Assembly: GCA_002448395.1 (NCBI GenBank)
Contig: DJXS01000024.1
Span: forward strand, 1 to 31,283
Direction of reading: 5' to 3'
DNA: 31,283 nucleotides
Source: Lachnospiraceae bacterium UBA6998
Lineage (GTDB): Bacteria > Bacillota > Clostridia > Lachnospirales > Lachnospiraceae
This document shows positions 15,129 to 25,587 of this stretch, piece after piece (position 1 is the stretch's first letter; every line of letters starts with the position of its first letter). The notes beneath the pieces are model-generated. The model saw only the letters and a list, made by a program, of their open reading frames with translations. It searched no databases and was not told where the DNA came from. The translations under genes were made by a program, and so were the position numbers.

Positions 15129-16109
15129 TTAATACTTTGACAGGATCCCCTGCAGGTATTTTTTGTAGCCGGCGCGGACCTCTTCGGGCGAACTGATCTC
15201 AATCCCGGAGCCGACGCCCGTCACCCACCCGTAGAACTGCGGACTCACCGCGATTGTGACATGCACGTGAAAATGCTCCTCATCCTCCGGAACGAGCATG
15301 GTTTCCGTCCCGAAACGATCAATGATGACACCTGCCAGGCTGTTCGCGCAGCGAAGGACCACGTCTGCGTCCGGTCCTCCGAACATGCCGAATGTCTTTT
15401 TGGAGAATGCCGCCAGGTCAAAATCCTGAAAGGCCTCCTGCCCGACTCTCTCCTTTTCAGTGAGCTCGATCTTCATCATCTTATCCACCCTATAATGTTT
15501 GATGATGCCTACTGCATCGTCAAAAGCGATCAGATAATAATTCTCATCGTCCCATGTAAGCGCCCAGGGGCTGACAAGATACTCTTTGCCGCCTTTTTTC
15601 TCTACCAGCTTCTTACCGGTGTTCCACTCGCCGTATTTGAACTCGATCTGCCGGTTCCGGTTCATCGCCTCGTGCAGCGCGTCTACATTATAATAGACAC
15701 TCTCGTTTCCGGTCTTCATGCGGTTTCGGATAAAGACCGCGCGGTTGAGCTGCCTGGCCTTCTGCTCATTTGTCAACCGCATGAGCTTGCCGATCAGCTC
15801 CCGCGATTTTTTTTCAGTGATAAATTTGGAGGACTGCACTGCATCCACAAGGAGCTTTAATTCCGGCAGTTCGAAATCCCGCGAGCCGATGTAGTAGCCC
15901 TGGCCGTTCTCTTTTTTGATCACATCCAGGCCAAAATCCTGCAGGATCTCCACGTTGCTGTAGATCGTCCGGCGGTCTGCCTCGCAGTCATAGCTGTCCA
16001 GCGCCCTGATCAGGTCTGTCGCGTTCAGCGCGTGCTCCTCATCCGTCTTAAGGAGCAGCTCCCGCATCATATATAAAAGTGCCATTTTATGATTATTAGA
16101 CTTTGCCAT
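15129..16109 (-). CDS. WYL-domain transcriptional regulator (paralogue 2)
   Basis: Protein of 326 residues. The N-terminal winged helix-turn-helix has ADRRTIYSNVEILQDFGLDV (44-63). The WYL domain covers about 138-215 (YLVSPWALTWDDENYYLIAF, then HYRVDKM). The WCX tail is at the C-terminus. It aligns without gaps over the first 210 residues with the protein at 607-1587, for example PE-KLL-DAV-SS-FI at about 81-97 in both. It starts 4 bases after the AraC stop and ends 129 bases before eda, so it sits between a regulator and the sugar-acid operon it may control. Its ligand is unknown. Confidence 0.9.
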   Translation of the reverse strand: MAKSNNHKMALLYMMRELLLKTDEEHALNATDLIRALDSYDCEADRRTIYSNVEILQDFGLDVIKKENGQGYYIGSRDFELPELKLLVDAVQSSKFITEKKSRELIGKLMRLTNEQKARQLNRAVFIRNRMKTGNESVYYNVDALHEAMNRNRQIEFKYGEWNTGKKLVEKKGGKEYLVSPWALTWDDENYYLIAFDDAVGIIKHYRVDKMMKIELTEKERVGQEAFQDFDLAAFSKKTFGMFGGPDADVVLRCANSLAGVIIDRFGTETMLVPEDEEHFHVHVTIAVSPQFYGWVTGVGSGIEISSPEEVRAGYKKYLQGILSKY

Positions 16110-16113
16110 CTGC

Positions 16114-17010
16114 TCACGCCCCCCTTCTGTGCCGGCTTCTGAATTCGCGCGGCGTCATACCGAATTCCTTTCTGAACTGCAGGTTGAAATAGGAAATATT
16201 ATCAAAGCCGTGGTCCATGGCGATCTCCATCACCGGCTGTGACGTCTCTTCAAGCGCGTGCGCCGCCTTCTGAATCTTATAGTGATTAATATACTGAATA
16301 CAGCTCATTCCCACATACTGCTTGAAAAAGCTCATAAAATAACTTTCGCTGAACCCGCTCAGGTCTGAGAGATCTGCCACCTTGATCTTCTCGCGGTAAT
16401 GCTCCGCGATATACGTAAGGACATTCCTCAGCTGAAGCCGGTTGATGAAAGTACTGCGGCTTTCCTGCGGCTCCCGGATATAGCCGAGTTCGAACAGCAG
16501 GATGATGACATGGAACAGGCTCTCCCTCAGCAGCATTTCATAGAAGGGCGGCCGGCTCTGAAAGCAGTCCAGTGCTCTTAAAAATGTCTCTTTGATCTCC
16601 CCGTAGCCCTTGTCGGAGATGCGGATCACTTCCGGCATCTGCAGCTGCCCCTCCGCCAGCGGCCTCAGATACTTGGAGGCAGACAGGTCCTGCCCCTGCG
16701 CGCCGAGCAGGTCCAGGTGGAAGACCAGACTGTCCGAGACCATTGTCCTGCCGGGAATCTCATAAGCGGAATGCGTGCAGTACGGCGGGATCAGAATAAT
16801 ATCCCCCTCTTCTGCGCGAAACTCTTCCTGCCCGACCCGGTAATCCGACATCCCCTCGCGGATCAGCGTGATCTCCATCTCTTCGTGCCAGTGCAGCGCG
16901 AGCTCTCTGTATGTCACAGGTACCAGACAGTGATAACTGTTCACCGGCAGGAATATATCGCCGTGTCTGGCTTTTTCTCTCACCGCAGCCTGATTTGTTG
17001 TTCCCGGCAT
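16114..17010 (-). CDS. AraC-family regulator with cupin sensor domain
   Basis: Protein of 298 residues. The N-terminal cupin (about 30-110) has LHWHEEMEITLIREG and GDIILIPPYCTHSAYEI, a sugar-binding fold in this family. The C-terminal pair of helix-turn-helix motifs (195-295) includes KVADLSDLSGFSESYFMSFF and ends with the signature GFDNISYFNLQFRKEFGMTPREFR. It likely activates sugar genes, either the divergent GH13 gene or the eda-kdgK operon. It is followed by the second WYL gene after 4 bases. GGAG lies 6 bases before the ATG. Confidence 0.92.
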   Translation of the reverse strand: MPGTTNQAAVREKARHGDIFLPVNSYHCLVPVTYRELALHWHEEMEITLIREGMSDYRVGQEEFRAEEGDIILIPPYCTHSAYEIPGRTMVSDSLVFHLDLLGAQGQDLSASKYLRPLAEGQLQMPEVIRISDKGYGEIKETFLRALDCFQSRPPFYEMLLRESLFHVIILLFELGYIREPQESRSTFINRLQLRNVLTYIAEHYREKIKVADLSDLSGFSESYFMSFFKQYVGMSCIQYINHYKIQKAAHALEETSQPVMEIAMDHGFDNISYFNLQFRKEFGMTPREFRSRHRRGA

Positions 17011-17048
17011 ATTCGCTCCATCACAAAATCGTAGAATCCTGTTAGAAA

Positions 17049-17096
17049 TTCCTGCAATAACGCAAGAATTATATGCTTCATTTAGCGTATTATACT
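17049..17096. promoter_or_regulatory. Divergent regulatory region between the AraC and GH13 genes
   Basis: An imperfect dyad, TTCCTGC (17049-17055) and GCAAGAA (17062-17068), lies between the genes. A TATACT -10 for the GH13 gene is at 17091-17096, and a minus-strand TATAAT at 17073-17068 could serve the AraC gene. Both -35 regions are poor, which fits control by an activator. Confidence 0.4.
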
Positions 17097-17174
17097 ATCA
17101 CAGGAAGGGCAGTACAAGAAACCCGCCTTAAGTGAAAACACAATTATTCTCTTTCATAAACGGAGGAATTACAA

Positions 17175-18755
17175 ATGGCAACAAAATGGTTAAAGGACAC
17201 CGTATTCTATGAGATCTACCCTCAGTCCTTCAAGGATACGAACGGGGACGGCATCGGTGATATTAACGGAATTATCGAAAAGCTGGATTATATAAAGAGC
17301 CTTGGATGCAACGCGCTCTGGATCAATCCCTGCTTCGACTCCCCTTTTAAAGACGCCGGTTACGACGTGCGCGATTACAAAAAAGTGGCGCCCCGCTACG
17401 GCACTAACGAGGATCTTTACCGCCTCTTTGACAAGGCCCATGAAAAAGGCATCCGAGTCCTTCTCGACCTGGTCCCCGGCCACACTTCAGAGGAGCACCC
17501 CTGGTTTGTCGAAAGTCAGAAGGTAGAGAAAAACGAATACTCCGACCGCTTCATCTGGACGGATTTCTGCTTCCACGGCGCCAGCGGCCTTCCTTACGTC
17601 GGCGGCGAGAGCGAGAGAAGCGGATGCTATATTCTGAACTTCTTCAAATGCCAGCCCGCCCTCAACTACGGCTTCTATAAGGTGACAGAACCCTGGCAGA
17701 AGAGTTTCCGCGATCCGGCGGCTATCGCGACCCGCGAGGCCCTTAAGGACATTATGCGCTTCTGGCTCTCCCACGGCTGCGACGGCTTCCGCGTAGATAT
17801 GGCCTCCTCCCTTGTCAAAAACGACGATGAGAAGAAGACCGGCACCAGCGCGATCTGGAAAGATGTGCGCCGCATGCTTGACCTCGAGTTCCCGGACGCC
17901 GCGATGGTTGCGGAATGGAGCAATCCTTCCCTGTCCCTGCGCTGCGGTTATGACATGGATTTCGTTCTCAACGAACAGGGCGGCGGCTACTCCACACTGA
18001 TGCGCGACTATTACAACCACGGCGGCAGTGTTAACGGCGACAGGAACGCGGAGGATCACAGTTACTTCAAAAAAGATGCCGGCGGCAGCATAACCCGTTT
18101 CCTTGACCAGTACCTGGATTGGTACGAGGACACAAAAGAGCTTGGCTACATCTCCGTCCTGACTTGCAACCACGACACGATCCGCCCCAGCTACAACCTG
18201 GATACGACCGAGCTTAAGCTTGCTTACTCCTTCCTCTTCACACTTCCCGGCGTACCCTTTTTGTACTATGGCGATGAGATCGGCATGAAGTACCTCGAAG
18301 TGCCCACCAAGGAAGGCGGCTACTTCCGCACAGGTGCCAGAACTCCTATGCAGTGGGACAGCAGCGCGAATCTGGGCTTCTCCGAGGGCAAAGCTTCCGA
18401 TCTCTATCTCCCGGTAGACAGCAGCGCGGATGCCCCTACCGTTGCGGCTCAGGAGAAAGATCCCGCATCTCTCCTCAACACTGTGCGCACGATCCTCGCA
18501 CTGCGTCATCAGGAGGAAGACCTGCAGGCAGACGCGGCCTTTAAGGTCGTGTGCAGCGAAGCCGGAAAGCCCTTCGTGTATATGCGCGGTGACCTGCTCT
18601 GCGCAGTGAATCCTTCCGGAACTGAGCAGTCTGTTGCTCTTACCGCGGATGTGGCAGAGAAACTCAGCTGCAGCGTGCTGTTCGAACTGGGCAGGATATC
18701 CCTTGAGCAAGGCGTCCTCACAGTTGGAGCTCAGTCCTTCGCAGTAATGAAATAA
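17175..18755 (+). CDS. GH13 alpha-glycosidase with unusual region I
   Basis: Protein of 526 residues. The start ATG has GGAGG 8 bases upstream. N-terminal FYEIYPQSFKDTNGDGIGDI is typical of the family. The nucleophile Asp208 is in GFRVDM, acid/base Glu247 in VAEWSN, and HD in CNHDT at 333-334. Region I reads DLVPGH (98-103) where almost all relatives have DxVxNH, so the usual asparagine is replaced by glycine. The C-terminal beta domain is short. No signal peptide is present. It should hydrolyse or transfer alpha-glucosyl units inside the cell. The divergent AraC gene is its likely regulator. The substrate is uncertain because of the altered region I. Confidence 0.85.
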   Translation: MATKWLKDTVFYEIYPQSFKDTNGDGIGDINGIIEKLDYIKSLGCNALWINPCFDSPFKDAGYDVRDYKKVAPRYGTNEDLYRLFDKAHEKGIRVLLDLVPGHTSEEHPWFVESQKVEKNEYSDRFIWTDFCFHGASGLPYVGGESERSGCYILNFFKCQPALNYGFYKVTEPWQKSFRDPAAIATREALKDIMRFWLSHGCDGFRVDMASSLVKNDDEKKTGTSAIWKDVRRMLDLEFPDAAMVAEWSNPSLSLRCGYDMDFVLNEQGGGYSTLMRDYYNHGGSVNGDRNAEDHSYFKKDAGGSITRFLDQYLDWYEDTKELGYISVLTCNHDTIRPSYNLDTTELKLAYSFLFTLPGVPFLYYGDEIGMKYLEVPTKEGGYFRTGARTPMQWDSSANLGFSEGKASDLYLPVDSSADAPTVAAQEKDPASLLNTVRTILALRHQEEDLQADAAFKVVCSEAGKPFVYMRGDLLCAVNPSGTEQSVALTADVAEKLSCSVLFELGRISLEQGVLTVGAQSFAVMK

Positions 18756-18762
18756 TAAAAAT

Positions 18763-18808
18763 TCTCCTGTAAATTTGGGATCACCCCACCTTTACAGGAG
18801 ATTTTTTT
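18763..18808. terminator. Bidirectional terminator between the GH13 and DUF362 genes
   Basis: TCTCCTGTAAA (18763-18773) pairs with TTTACAGGAGA (18791-18801), with an inner GGG/CCC pairing, followed by seven T. The minus-strand tail ATTTTTATT can terminate the convergent DUF362 gene. Confidence 0.88.
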
Positions 18809-18835
18809 GTCTTCCGTCTGTCTTGTCTGAACAGC

Positions 18836-19951
18836 TCAGCGCAGTATATACGCCTTTAATTCGTTATAGATCTTATCCTCGTCCGGAGGACATCCCATGA
18901 TGCACACGTCGAAGTCTTTCGTGCACTTTCCTACGCCCAGTTTTCCTGTTTTGCCCTGCATGCCCTGACCGATGCCGATCGGCGTATCCAGTTTATCAAG
19001 AAGCCCTTTCTCCTTGAGTCTCCACAGCGCGCCGGTAAGGCTCGCGTAGCAGGCACTGCAGGAATCCACTTCGTTCACGGCATAAGAAACCTCCAGGATC
19101 TTGTGCTCCCTGGGAAGATCTTCCTTCATCTCCTTGCCGGCATATCCGTGGAAGCCGCCCAGATCGATGATCTGCGCGGAATTAAGATAAGCCGATCCGA
19201 TCCCCAGCTGCTCAGACATCCGCACATAAGGCACATCGTCCGGTGTGTAATGCAGAAGACTGCAGGCATAACTGTCCACAAGCACCGGATCCGCCGCCGC
19301 CATCACGCAGTTGCGCACCACCGGATTTCCGCCTTCTTCAAAATCCAGATCTCCGCAGATGTGGTCCACGACAATGAAGTCCTGCCGGATCCCTGCCTGC
19401 AGATGCGCGATCGGTTTGTGCAGTCCCATGCGGTGGAAGCGTGACTTCTCTGTGTTGGGAATCAGGCCCTTGAGGTTCTTGAGCGCGCAGGTCATTTTGG
19501 TCTGGCAATGACCCTTGAGCACCGGCACATTGATCAGGAAATCGATCTTGTCCACTGCGTTAATGATATTCAGTTTCATGCCGGCGCAGTCGGCCTCATG
19601 CCACTTCTCTTTCTGCCCGTCGATAAAAGGCACATCGTATTTTGCGCACAGATCCTTGTAGCCGCAGTAAATAAAAGCCTCTGAAGTGCGGTCTCCTACC
19701 CAGGAGCTCTCAACAATGACAATATTCTCAAACTGATTTTCCTGCAGGTATTCCACGATTCCCGCAACCACTTCGGGGTGCGTAGTGGCGCCGAACTCCG
19801 CGGGCGAGGCGACCACCAGGTTTGGCTTGATGGCAACCCTCTTCTTTCTGTCCCCGATCAGGCCGGCGAGATCCGTCTTGGAGAGCAGCTCTTTGGTCAT
19901 CTCCTTATATTCAGTTCCATACAGTTTCCAAATCTGATTTTTGGCGATCAT
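18836..19951 (-). CDS. DUF362-domain protein
   Basis: Protein of 371 residues. The ATG at 19951 has GGAAGGGAGC upstream; a longer frame to 20002 has no such site. The family core is visible: VAIKPNLV near residue 39, TTHPEVVAGIVEYL near 58, a central VPVLKGHCQTKMTCALKNLKG, and AAADPVLVDSYACSLL. The C-terminal part has clustered cysteines (DSCSACY, then KCTKDFDVCIMGCPPDE) that could bind an iron-sulfur cluster or metal, although the typical ferredoxin spacing is absent. DUF362 proteins have no agreed biochemical role. The gene lies 65 bases after the GH1 gene with no terminator between, so it may share its transcript. Confidence 0.82.
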   Translation of the reverse strand: MIAKNQIWKLYGTEYKEMTKELLSKTDLAGLIGDRKKRVAIKPNLVVASPAEFGATTHPEVVAGIVEYLQENQFENIVIVESSWVGDRTSEAFIYCGYKDLCAKYDVPFIDGQKEKWHEADCAGMKLNIINAVDKIDFLINVPVLKGHCQTKMTCALKNLKGLIPNTEKSRFHRMGLHKPIAHLQAGIRQDFIVVDHICGDLDFEEGGNPVVRNCVMAAADPVLVDSYACSLLHYTPDDVPYVRMSEQLGIGSAYLNSAQIIDLGGFHGYAGKEMKEDLPREHKILEVSYAVNEVDSCSACYASLTGALWRLKEKGLLDKLDTPIGIGQGMQGKTGKLGVGKCTKDFDVCIMGCPPDEDKIYNELKAYILR

Positions 19952-20016
19952 TCTGCTCCCTTCCTTACATAGCACGGCCACCGCACCCGCGATGGCCGCC
20001 AACCTGATCTTATCTC

Positions 20017-21501
<1,485 letters not shown>

Positions 21502-22461
21502 TTAATCGACTCTTTTGATCCACAGATTCAGATCCATCTCGCCCTTGATCCCGGGGACCGAACCGGTCTCCGAGTACTGCCACCATGTAAAATGATACGG
21601 CGTCTGAGGCGCCTCCTCATAGTCCGCGTACCAAATCTCAAAATCGTTCAACGTTTCATTGTCAAAATAGTTATTTTCCCAGTAAAGGTTGGTGTAGAGG
21701 GCCGTTTTACATTTCATGGCCTTCTCTGCCGCTTCCTTGAAAGCATGTGCGTTGGCGGAGATCTGCTCTCGGCTCAGATTGTCTGCCCTTCCCTCCGTTC
21801 CCTCAATAAACTCCGGGTCATAAACCAAAGGAAGAGTCATTTTGACACCGGATCTCTCGATCACATCCACTGCGAACAATGCTTCTTCCGCAGCTTCCTC
21901 CTCATCCAGCGCCTGAGAGAAGAAATAGGCGCCGACCTCAAGACCGGCTGCATCCGCGCCTTGCATATACTGGATGGCCATAGAATCCTCATTGAGTGTT
22001 CCCTCTCCGTAGCCTCGGAATCCCACGCGGACGAACACGAACTCATAGCCCGCATCCGCAACTGCCTCCCAGTCGATCTCTCCCTGGTGATCCGAGACAT
22101 CGATGCCCTGAAGAGATTCATAGTTCTCGTCAAAATATGCAATATTCTCCGAGATCTCGTCCAAATAGGAAAAATTCGCGGGATTGTAAGGGTTCGAGCG
22201 GACAGTTACCGTTTCCGGCCCCTTCGTACTCCCGGTTTCCTCTTCCGGCTCCGCTTTATAATCCGCCGCTCTCGTACCCGCCGCCTCATCTGACACAATC
22301 TGCTGCGCGGCAGTCGTCTGCTTCATCGCATCGGGAATTTCCGCGCTTCTGGCTGAGCAGCCTCTGAAAAGAGACGCAACTACCAAAAGAGGCAGCACCG
22401 CGTAAAAAGCTGTCTCTTTAAACTCGCCGGATTCTCTCCCGTCATCGTTCTTCTTACTCAA
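21502..22461 (-). CDS. GH25 lysozyme-like muramidase, membrane-anchored
   Basis: Protein of 319 residues. The start is TTG at 22461, with AGGAG 8 bases upstream and no closer ATG in a usable place. A hydrophobic segment at about 18-33 is followed by RGCSA; the cysteine is not in a normal lipobox, so a membrane anchor is more likely than a lipoprotein. Residues 40-115 are a low-complexity acidic linker. The GH25 domain runs from GIDVSDHQGEIDW (119-131) through the catalytic pair Asp215/Glu217 in YDPEF to WWQYSETGSVPGI. It should cleave the MurNAc-GlcNAc bond of peptidoglycan at the cell surface. It lies between the RidA and GH1 genes. Confidence 0.9.
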   Translation of the reverse strand: MSKKNDDGRESGEFKETAFYAVLPLLVVASLFRGCSARSAEIPDAMKQTTAAQQIVSDEAAGTRAADYKAEPEEETGSTKGPETVTVRSNPYNPANFSYLDEISENIAYFDENYESLQGIDVSDHQGEIDWEAVADAGYEFVFVRVGFRGYGEGTLNEDSMAIQYMQGADAAGLEVGAYFFSQALDEEEAAEEALFAVDVIERSGVKMTLPLVYDPEFIEGTEGRADNLSREQISANAHAFKEAAEKAMKCKTALYTNLYWENNYFDNETLNDFEIWYADYEEAPQTPYHFTWWQYSETGSVPGIKGEMDLNLWIKRVD

Positions 22462-22529
22462 AATCCCAACTCCTGTCCAAACACTCCGGGGTTTCTTCTG
22501 CTTCCACCCGCTTACATTTTATCTGACTA

Positions 22530-22898
22530 TTACGCTTCCGCGATGCATTCGATCTCGCAGAGCGCTCCCTTGGGAATCTGCTTTACTGCCACACAGCTTC
22601 TCGCGGGCTTGGATGTGAAATACTTCGCGTAGACTTCGTTGAAAGCAGCAAAGTCTGACATTTCAGCCAGAAAACATGTTGTCTTGATCACTTTCTCCGC
22701 TCCGGATCCGGCCGCTTCCAAAATAGCGATCACATTCCTGCAGCTCTGCTCTGCCTGTGCCTCAATTCCCTCCGGCATCTCGCCCGTGGCGGGATTGATC
22801 GGGATCTGGCCGGAAGTAAAGACCATTCCGTTTGCCACAAATCCCTGGGAATAGGGACCGATCGCTCCGGGTGCGTTTGTTGTGCTGATCACTTTCAT
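22530..22898 (-). CDS. ridA: RidA-family enamine/imine deaminase
   Basis: Protein of 122 residues, typical of RidA. The family motifs are present: APGAIGPYSQG at 9-19, FTSGQIPINPATGE, and the C-terminal signature ARSCVAVKQIPKGALCEIECIA. It contains the arginine (Arg100 here) and the glutamate near the end that bind the substrate carboxylate. It removes reactive 2-aminoacrylate and other enamines in the cytoplasm. It follows the P1 peptidase gene by about 43 bases. A short hairpin in the gap (22918-22938) lacks a T tract, so one transcript is likely. Confidence 0.94.
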   Translation of the reverse strand: MKVISTTNAPGAIGPYSQGFVANGMVFTSGQIPINPATGEMPEGIEAQAEQSCRNVIAILEAAGSGAEKVIKTTCFLAEMSDFAAFNEVYAKYFTSKPARSCVAVKQIPKGALCEIECIAEA

Positions 22899-22940
22899 CG
22901 CTTAACTCCTTTCAAATACGGACCGTTTCAGTCCGTTCCT

Positions 22941-23960
22941 TCAGTTACTGTTATCCACAAACCCCAGCTCTGATGCGCTGGGAAGACCATATGCGCTGTC
23001 TGCTGAAGTGACGGCTCTCAGGATTGCTTCGCTTAACACCTCTGCGCCGAGTGCTGCTACAAGATCCTGATCCGCGTTTACTTCTCCCACCGATACCGCA
23101 TAGATACTGTCTCCGTCCGCGGAAGTGTGCACCGGGTTGATCGCGCGGGCGTATCCGTTGTGCGCCACACCGGCGATCTTGCACAGCTGGGCCTTGTCAA
23201 AGCGTCCATTTGTGATGACTGCGGCGATCGTAGTATTACCGGTGAATTTATTCTCCACAGCCTCTATGGAACCGCTCATCTTCGCAAGTGTACTCCGAAG
23301 CTGGGTCCTGTCCTCATTTAAAAGCCCCGCGACCTGCGCTCCGCTTTTCCAGTCATAGATGTCGCCCAGCGCGTTGAGCACCACGATCGCGCCGATCTGC
23401 AGTTCCCCGATCTGAATCGCGTAACTGCCTACACCGGTCTTCATCGCTGTCTCCATTCCGCCGATCTTTCCGACGGAAGCGCCGCATCCCGCACCAAAGT
23501 TGCCATCTTTATAATTAGGCGATTCAAAAGCCACTTTTGCCGCGGCGTAGCCCATTTTGCTGTCCGGCCTCACTGCTGCCGAACCCACTGTGAGATCATA
23601 GATATCGGACTGAACCACCAGCGGAACTTTGGCGACGCCGGTGTCAAAACCTATATCGTGCTCTTCGAGATACTGCATAACGCCGTTTCCCGCGCCAAGT
23701 CCGAAAGCGCTGCCTCCCGAGAGGACCACCGCGTGGATCTTCTGCATGGACATCAGGGGATTGAGCATCTGGCTGTCCCTTGAAGCAGGTCCGCCGCCGC
23801 GCACATCCAGTCCCGCGCGCATTCCCTCATCGCAGATCAGGACCGTCATGCCTGTTGCGGCCTCCGTATCTTCCACCTGTCCGATCCTCAGAGGCTGAAT
23901 ATCGAGAACGCTGATCTCTTTGAACTTCTTAAAAGTTTCCGCATTTCCATTATATATCAT
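22941..23960 (-). CDS. P1-family (S58/DmpA-like) aminopeptidase
   Basis: Protein of 339 residues from the ATG at 23960, which has AAGGGG 8 bases upstream. Another ATG at 23990 overlaps the upstream stop but has no ribosome binding site. Family features are VEDTEAATGMTVLIC near the start, GGSAFGLGAGNGVMQYLEE, GAGCGASVGK, and the autocleavage site in GNTTIAAVITNG. There the threonine (about residue 243) would become the N-terminal nucleophile of the small subunit. Relatives include D-aminopeptidase DmpA and nylon oligomer hydrolase, so the substrate is open. It is coupled to the FAD dehydrogenase upstream. Confidence 0.9.
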   Translation of the reverse strand: MIYNGNAETFKKFKEISVLDIQPLRIGQVEDTEAATGMTVLICDEGMRAGLDVRGGGPASRDSQMLNPLMSMQKIHAVVLSGGSAFGLGAGNGVMQYLEEHDIGFDTGVAKVPLVVQSDIYDLTVGSAAVRPDSKMGYAAAKVAFESPNYKDGNFGAGCGASVGKIGGMETAMKTGVGSYAIQIGELQIGAIVVLNALGDIYDWKSGAQVAGLLNEDRTQLRSTLAKMSGSIEAVENKFTGNTTIAAVITNGRFDKAQLCKIAGVAHNGYARAINPVHTSADGDSIYAVSVGEVNADQDLVAALGAEVLSEAILRAVTSADSAYGLPSASELGFVDNSN

Positions 23961-23986
23961 AATCGATCCCCTTTCCCCGTATTCGC

Positions 23987-25348
23987 TCATTTGGCGATCT
24001 GTCTTGCGACATAGATTCCGCTCGCTGAAGCATGTGAGAGCGAGTGCGTGATCCCGCTGCCGTCTCCGATCACATAAAGCCCTTCATATTTTGTCATGAG
24101 ATGCTCATCGACCTTCACTTCCATGTTATAGAACTTGACTTCCACACCGTAGAGCAAAGTATCTTCATTGGCAGTTCCCGGAGCGATCTTATCCAGCGCA
24201 TAGATCATCTCGATTATGCCGTCCAGGATACGCTTGGGGAGAACAAGACTGAGATCGCCCGCCGCTGCATTCAGAGTCGGCACTGTGAAGGATTCCTCGA
24301 TACGGCTCTTTGTGCTCCTGCGCCCGCGGATCAGATCTCCGAAGCGCTGAACGATCACGCCGTCTCCGAGCATATTGCTCAGCCTGGCAATGCTCTCGCC
24401 GTATCCGTTAGAATCCTTAAAGGGCTCTGAAAAATGCTTGGCCACAAGCAGCGCGAAATTGGTGTTTCCTGTCTGGCGCTCCGGATCCTCATAGCTGTGT
24501 CCGTTCACAGTGACAATTCCGTTGGTGTTTTCATTGACCACGACGCCTCTGGGATTCATACAGAACGTGCGGACAAGGTCGCCGTATTCCTTTGTGCGAT
24601 AGACGATCTTGCTCTCATACAGTTCATCTGTCAGATGGGAGAAAACTTCCGCAGGCAGTTCCACGCGCACTCCGATGTCAACGCGGTTGGACTTGGTCCC
24701 GATGTCGAGCGAGCGGCATACCGATTCCATCCATTTACTGCCGCTTCGGCCGGCTGAGATCACGCACTTGCGGCTCTCATACATCTCGTCTGCGCAGTGG
24801 ATCACAAATCCGTTTTCCGTCTTTTCGACGTCTTTCACTGCTTTGTCAAAATAGAAATCCACCCTGTCCTTTAAATAATCATACAGGTGCTCCAGGACAA
24901 TGTAGTTGATATCTGTTCCGAGGTGGCGGACGGAAGCGTCCAAAAGGTGCAGGTCATTCTGGAGACACTTCTTCTTGATCGAGGTGCCCGCAGTGGAATA
25001 TAGTTTGGTCCCCTCTCCGCCAAAACGCAGATTGATCTTATCCACGTACTGCATAAGTTCGATCGCCGTTTTCTTTCCTATATATTCGTGCAGCGTCCCG
25101 CCGAAATCGTTGGTGATATTATATTTTCCGTCGGAAAAAGCTCCCGCCCCTCCGAAGCCGCTCATTATGGAACAGCTCTTGCAGTGAATACAGGATTTGA
25201 CCTTGTCCCCGTCGATCGGACATTTGCGCTTTTTCAGCTCGTGCCCCATCTCAAACACCGCTATCTTAAGTTCCGGTTTTTTCTCCGCCAGTTCGTAGGC
25301 TGTAAAGATACCGCCGGGCCCGGCTCCGACAATGATCACATCATACAT
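23987..25348 (-). CDS. FAD-dependent dehydrogenase (COG2509-like)
   Basis: Protein of 453 residues. The ATG at 25348 is used because GAGGAG lies 8 bases upstream; the frame extends 36 bases further. The dinucleotide-binding motif GAGPGGIFTAYELAEKK is at the N-terminus. A cysteine cluster CIHCKSC (about 53-59) is followed by GFGGAGAFSDGKYN, typical of this uncharacterised family. The C-terminal FAD motif is GLYVIGDGSGITHSLSHASASG. It is probably a cytoplasmic flavoprotein that reduces an unsaturated substrate. The reaction is unknown. It heads the run P1 peptidase-RidA-GH25, with a 4-base overlap to the peptidase frame if the longer start is used. Confidence 0.88.
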   Translation of the reverse strand: MYDVIIVGAGPGGIFTAYELAEKKPELKIAVFEMGHELKKRKCPIDGDKVKSCIHCKSCSIMSGFGGAGAFSDGKYNITNDFGGTLHEYIGKKTAIELMQYVDKINLRFGGEGTKLYSTAGTSIKKKCLQNDLHLLDASVRHLGTDINYIVLEHLYDYLKDRVDFYFDKAVKDVEKTENGFVIHCADEMYESRKCVISAGRSGSKWMESVCRSLDIGTKSNRVDIGVRVELPAEVFSHLTDELYESKIVYRTKEYGDLVRTFCMNPRGVVVNENTNGIVTVNGHSYEDPERQTGNTNFALLVAKHFSEPFKDSNGYGESIARLSNMLGDGVIVQRFGDLIRGRRSTKSRIEESFTVPTLNAAAGDLSLVLPKRILDGIIEMIYALDKIAPGTANEDTLLYGVEVKFYNMEVKVDEHLMTKYEGLYVIGDGSGITHSLSHASASGIYVARQIAK

Positions 25349-25438
25349 ATAAAGCTCCTCTTTCATTATAATATTCCTATACACTAAACAGATAATTGTA
25401 TTGGAAAGTCTGTATTTTCAGATAATTTATTTTTCTTC

Positions 25439-25466
25439 TTGCTTATTGTCAGAACTTTGTTATAAT
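25439..25466 (+). promoter_or_regulatory. Promoter of a short plus-strand transcript
   Basis: TTGCTT (25439-25444) and a consensus TATAAT (25461-25466) are 16 bases apart. The start would be near 25473, giving an RNA of about 150 bases that ends at the terminator at 25586-25627. Confidence 0.6.
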
Positions 25467-25560
25467 AGACTTAACAAAAGAAAAGACATATCGGCTGACA
25501 AGCCTTCTACTTAATTATAGAACTAAAAGCCAGCTGAATAAACAAAAGGAGGTCACGTAA

Positions 25561-25587
25561 ATGAAATTGCAGGTATTTTCAGAATAG
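25561..25587 (+). CDS. 8-aa mini-ORF (MKLQVFSE)
   Basis: AAAGGAGGTCACGTAA leads into ATG, eight codons and TAG. The ribosome binding site is near-ideal with a 9-base spacer, and the stop codon lies at the foot of the terminator stem. This arrangement resembles a leader peptide or a minimal gene, although there is nothing left downstream to attenuate. Confidence 0.45.
   Translation: MKLQVFSE

Noticed and set aside
17487..18710. Long minus-strand frame (407 aa)
   Set aside because: It is the antisense of the GH13 gene at 17175-18755 and has no recognisable motif.
22918..22938. Hairpin between the P1 peptidase and RidA genes as a terminator
   Set aside because: The 6-bp stem is not followed by a T tract on the transcribed strand.
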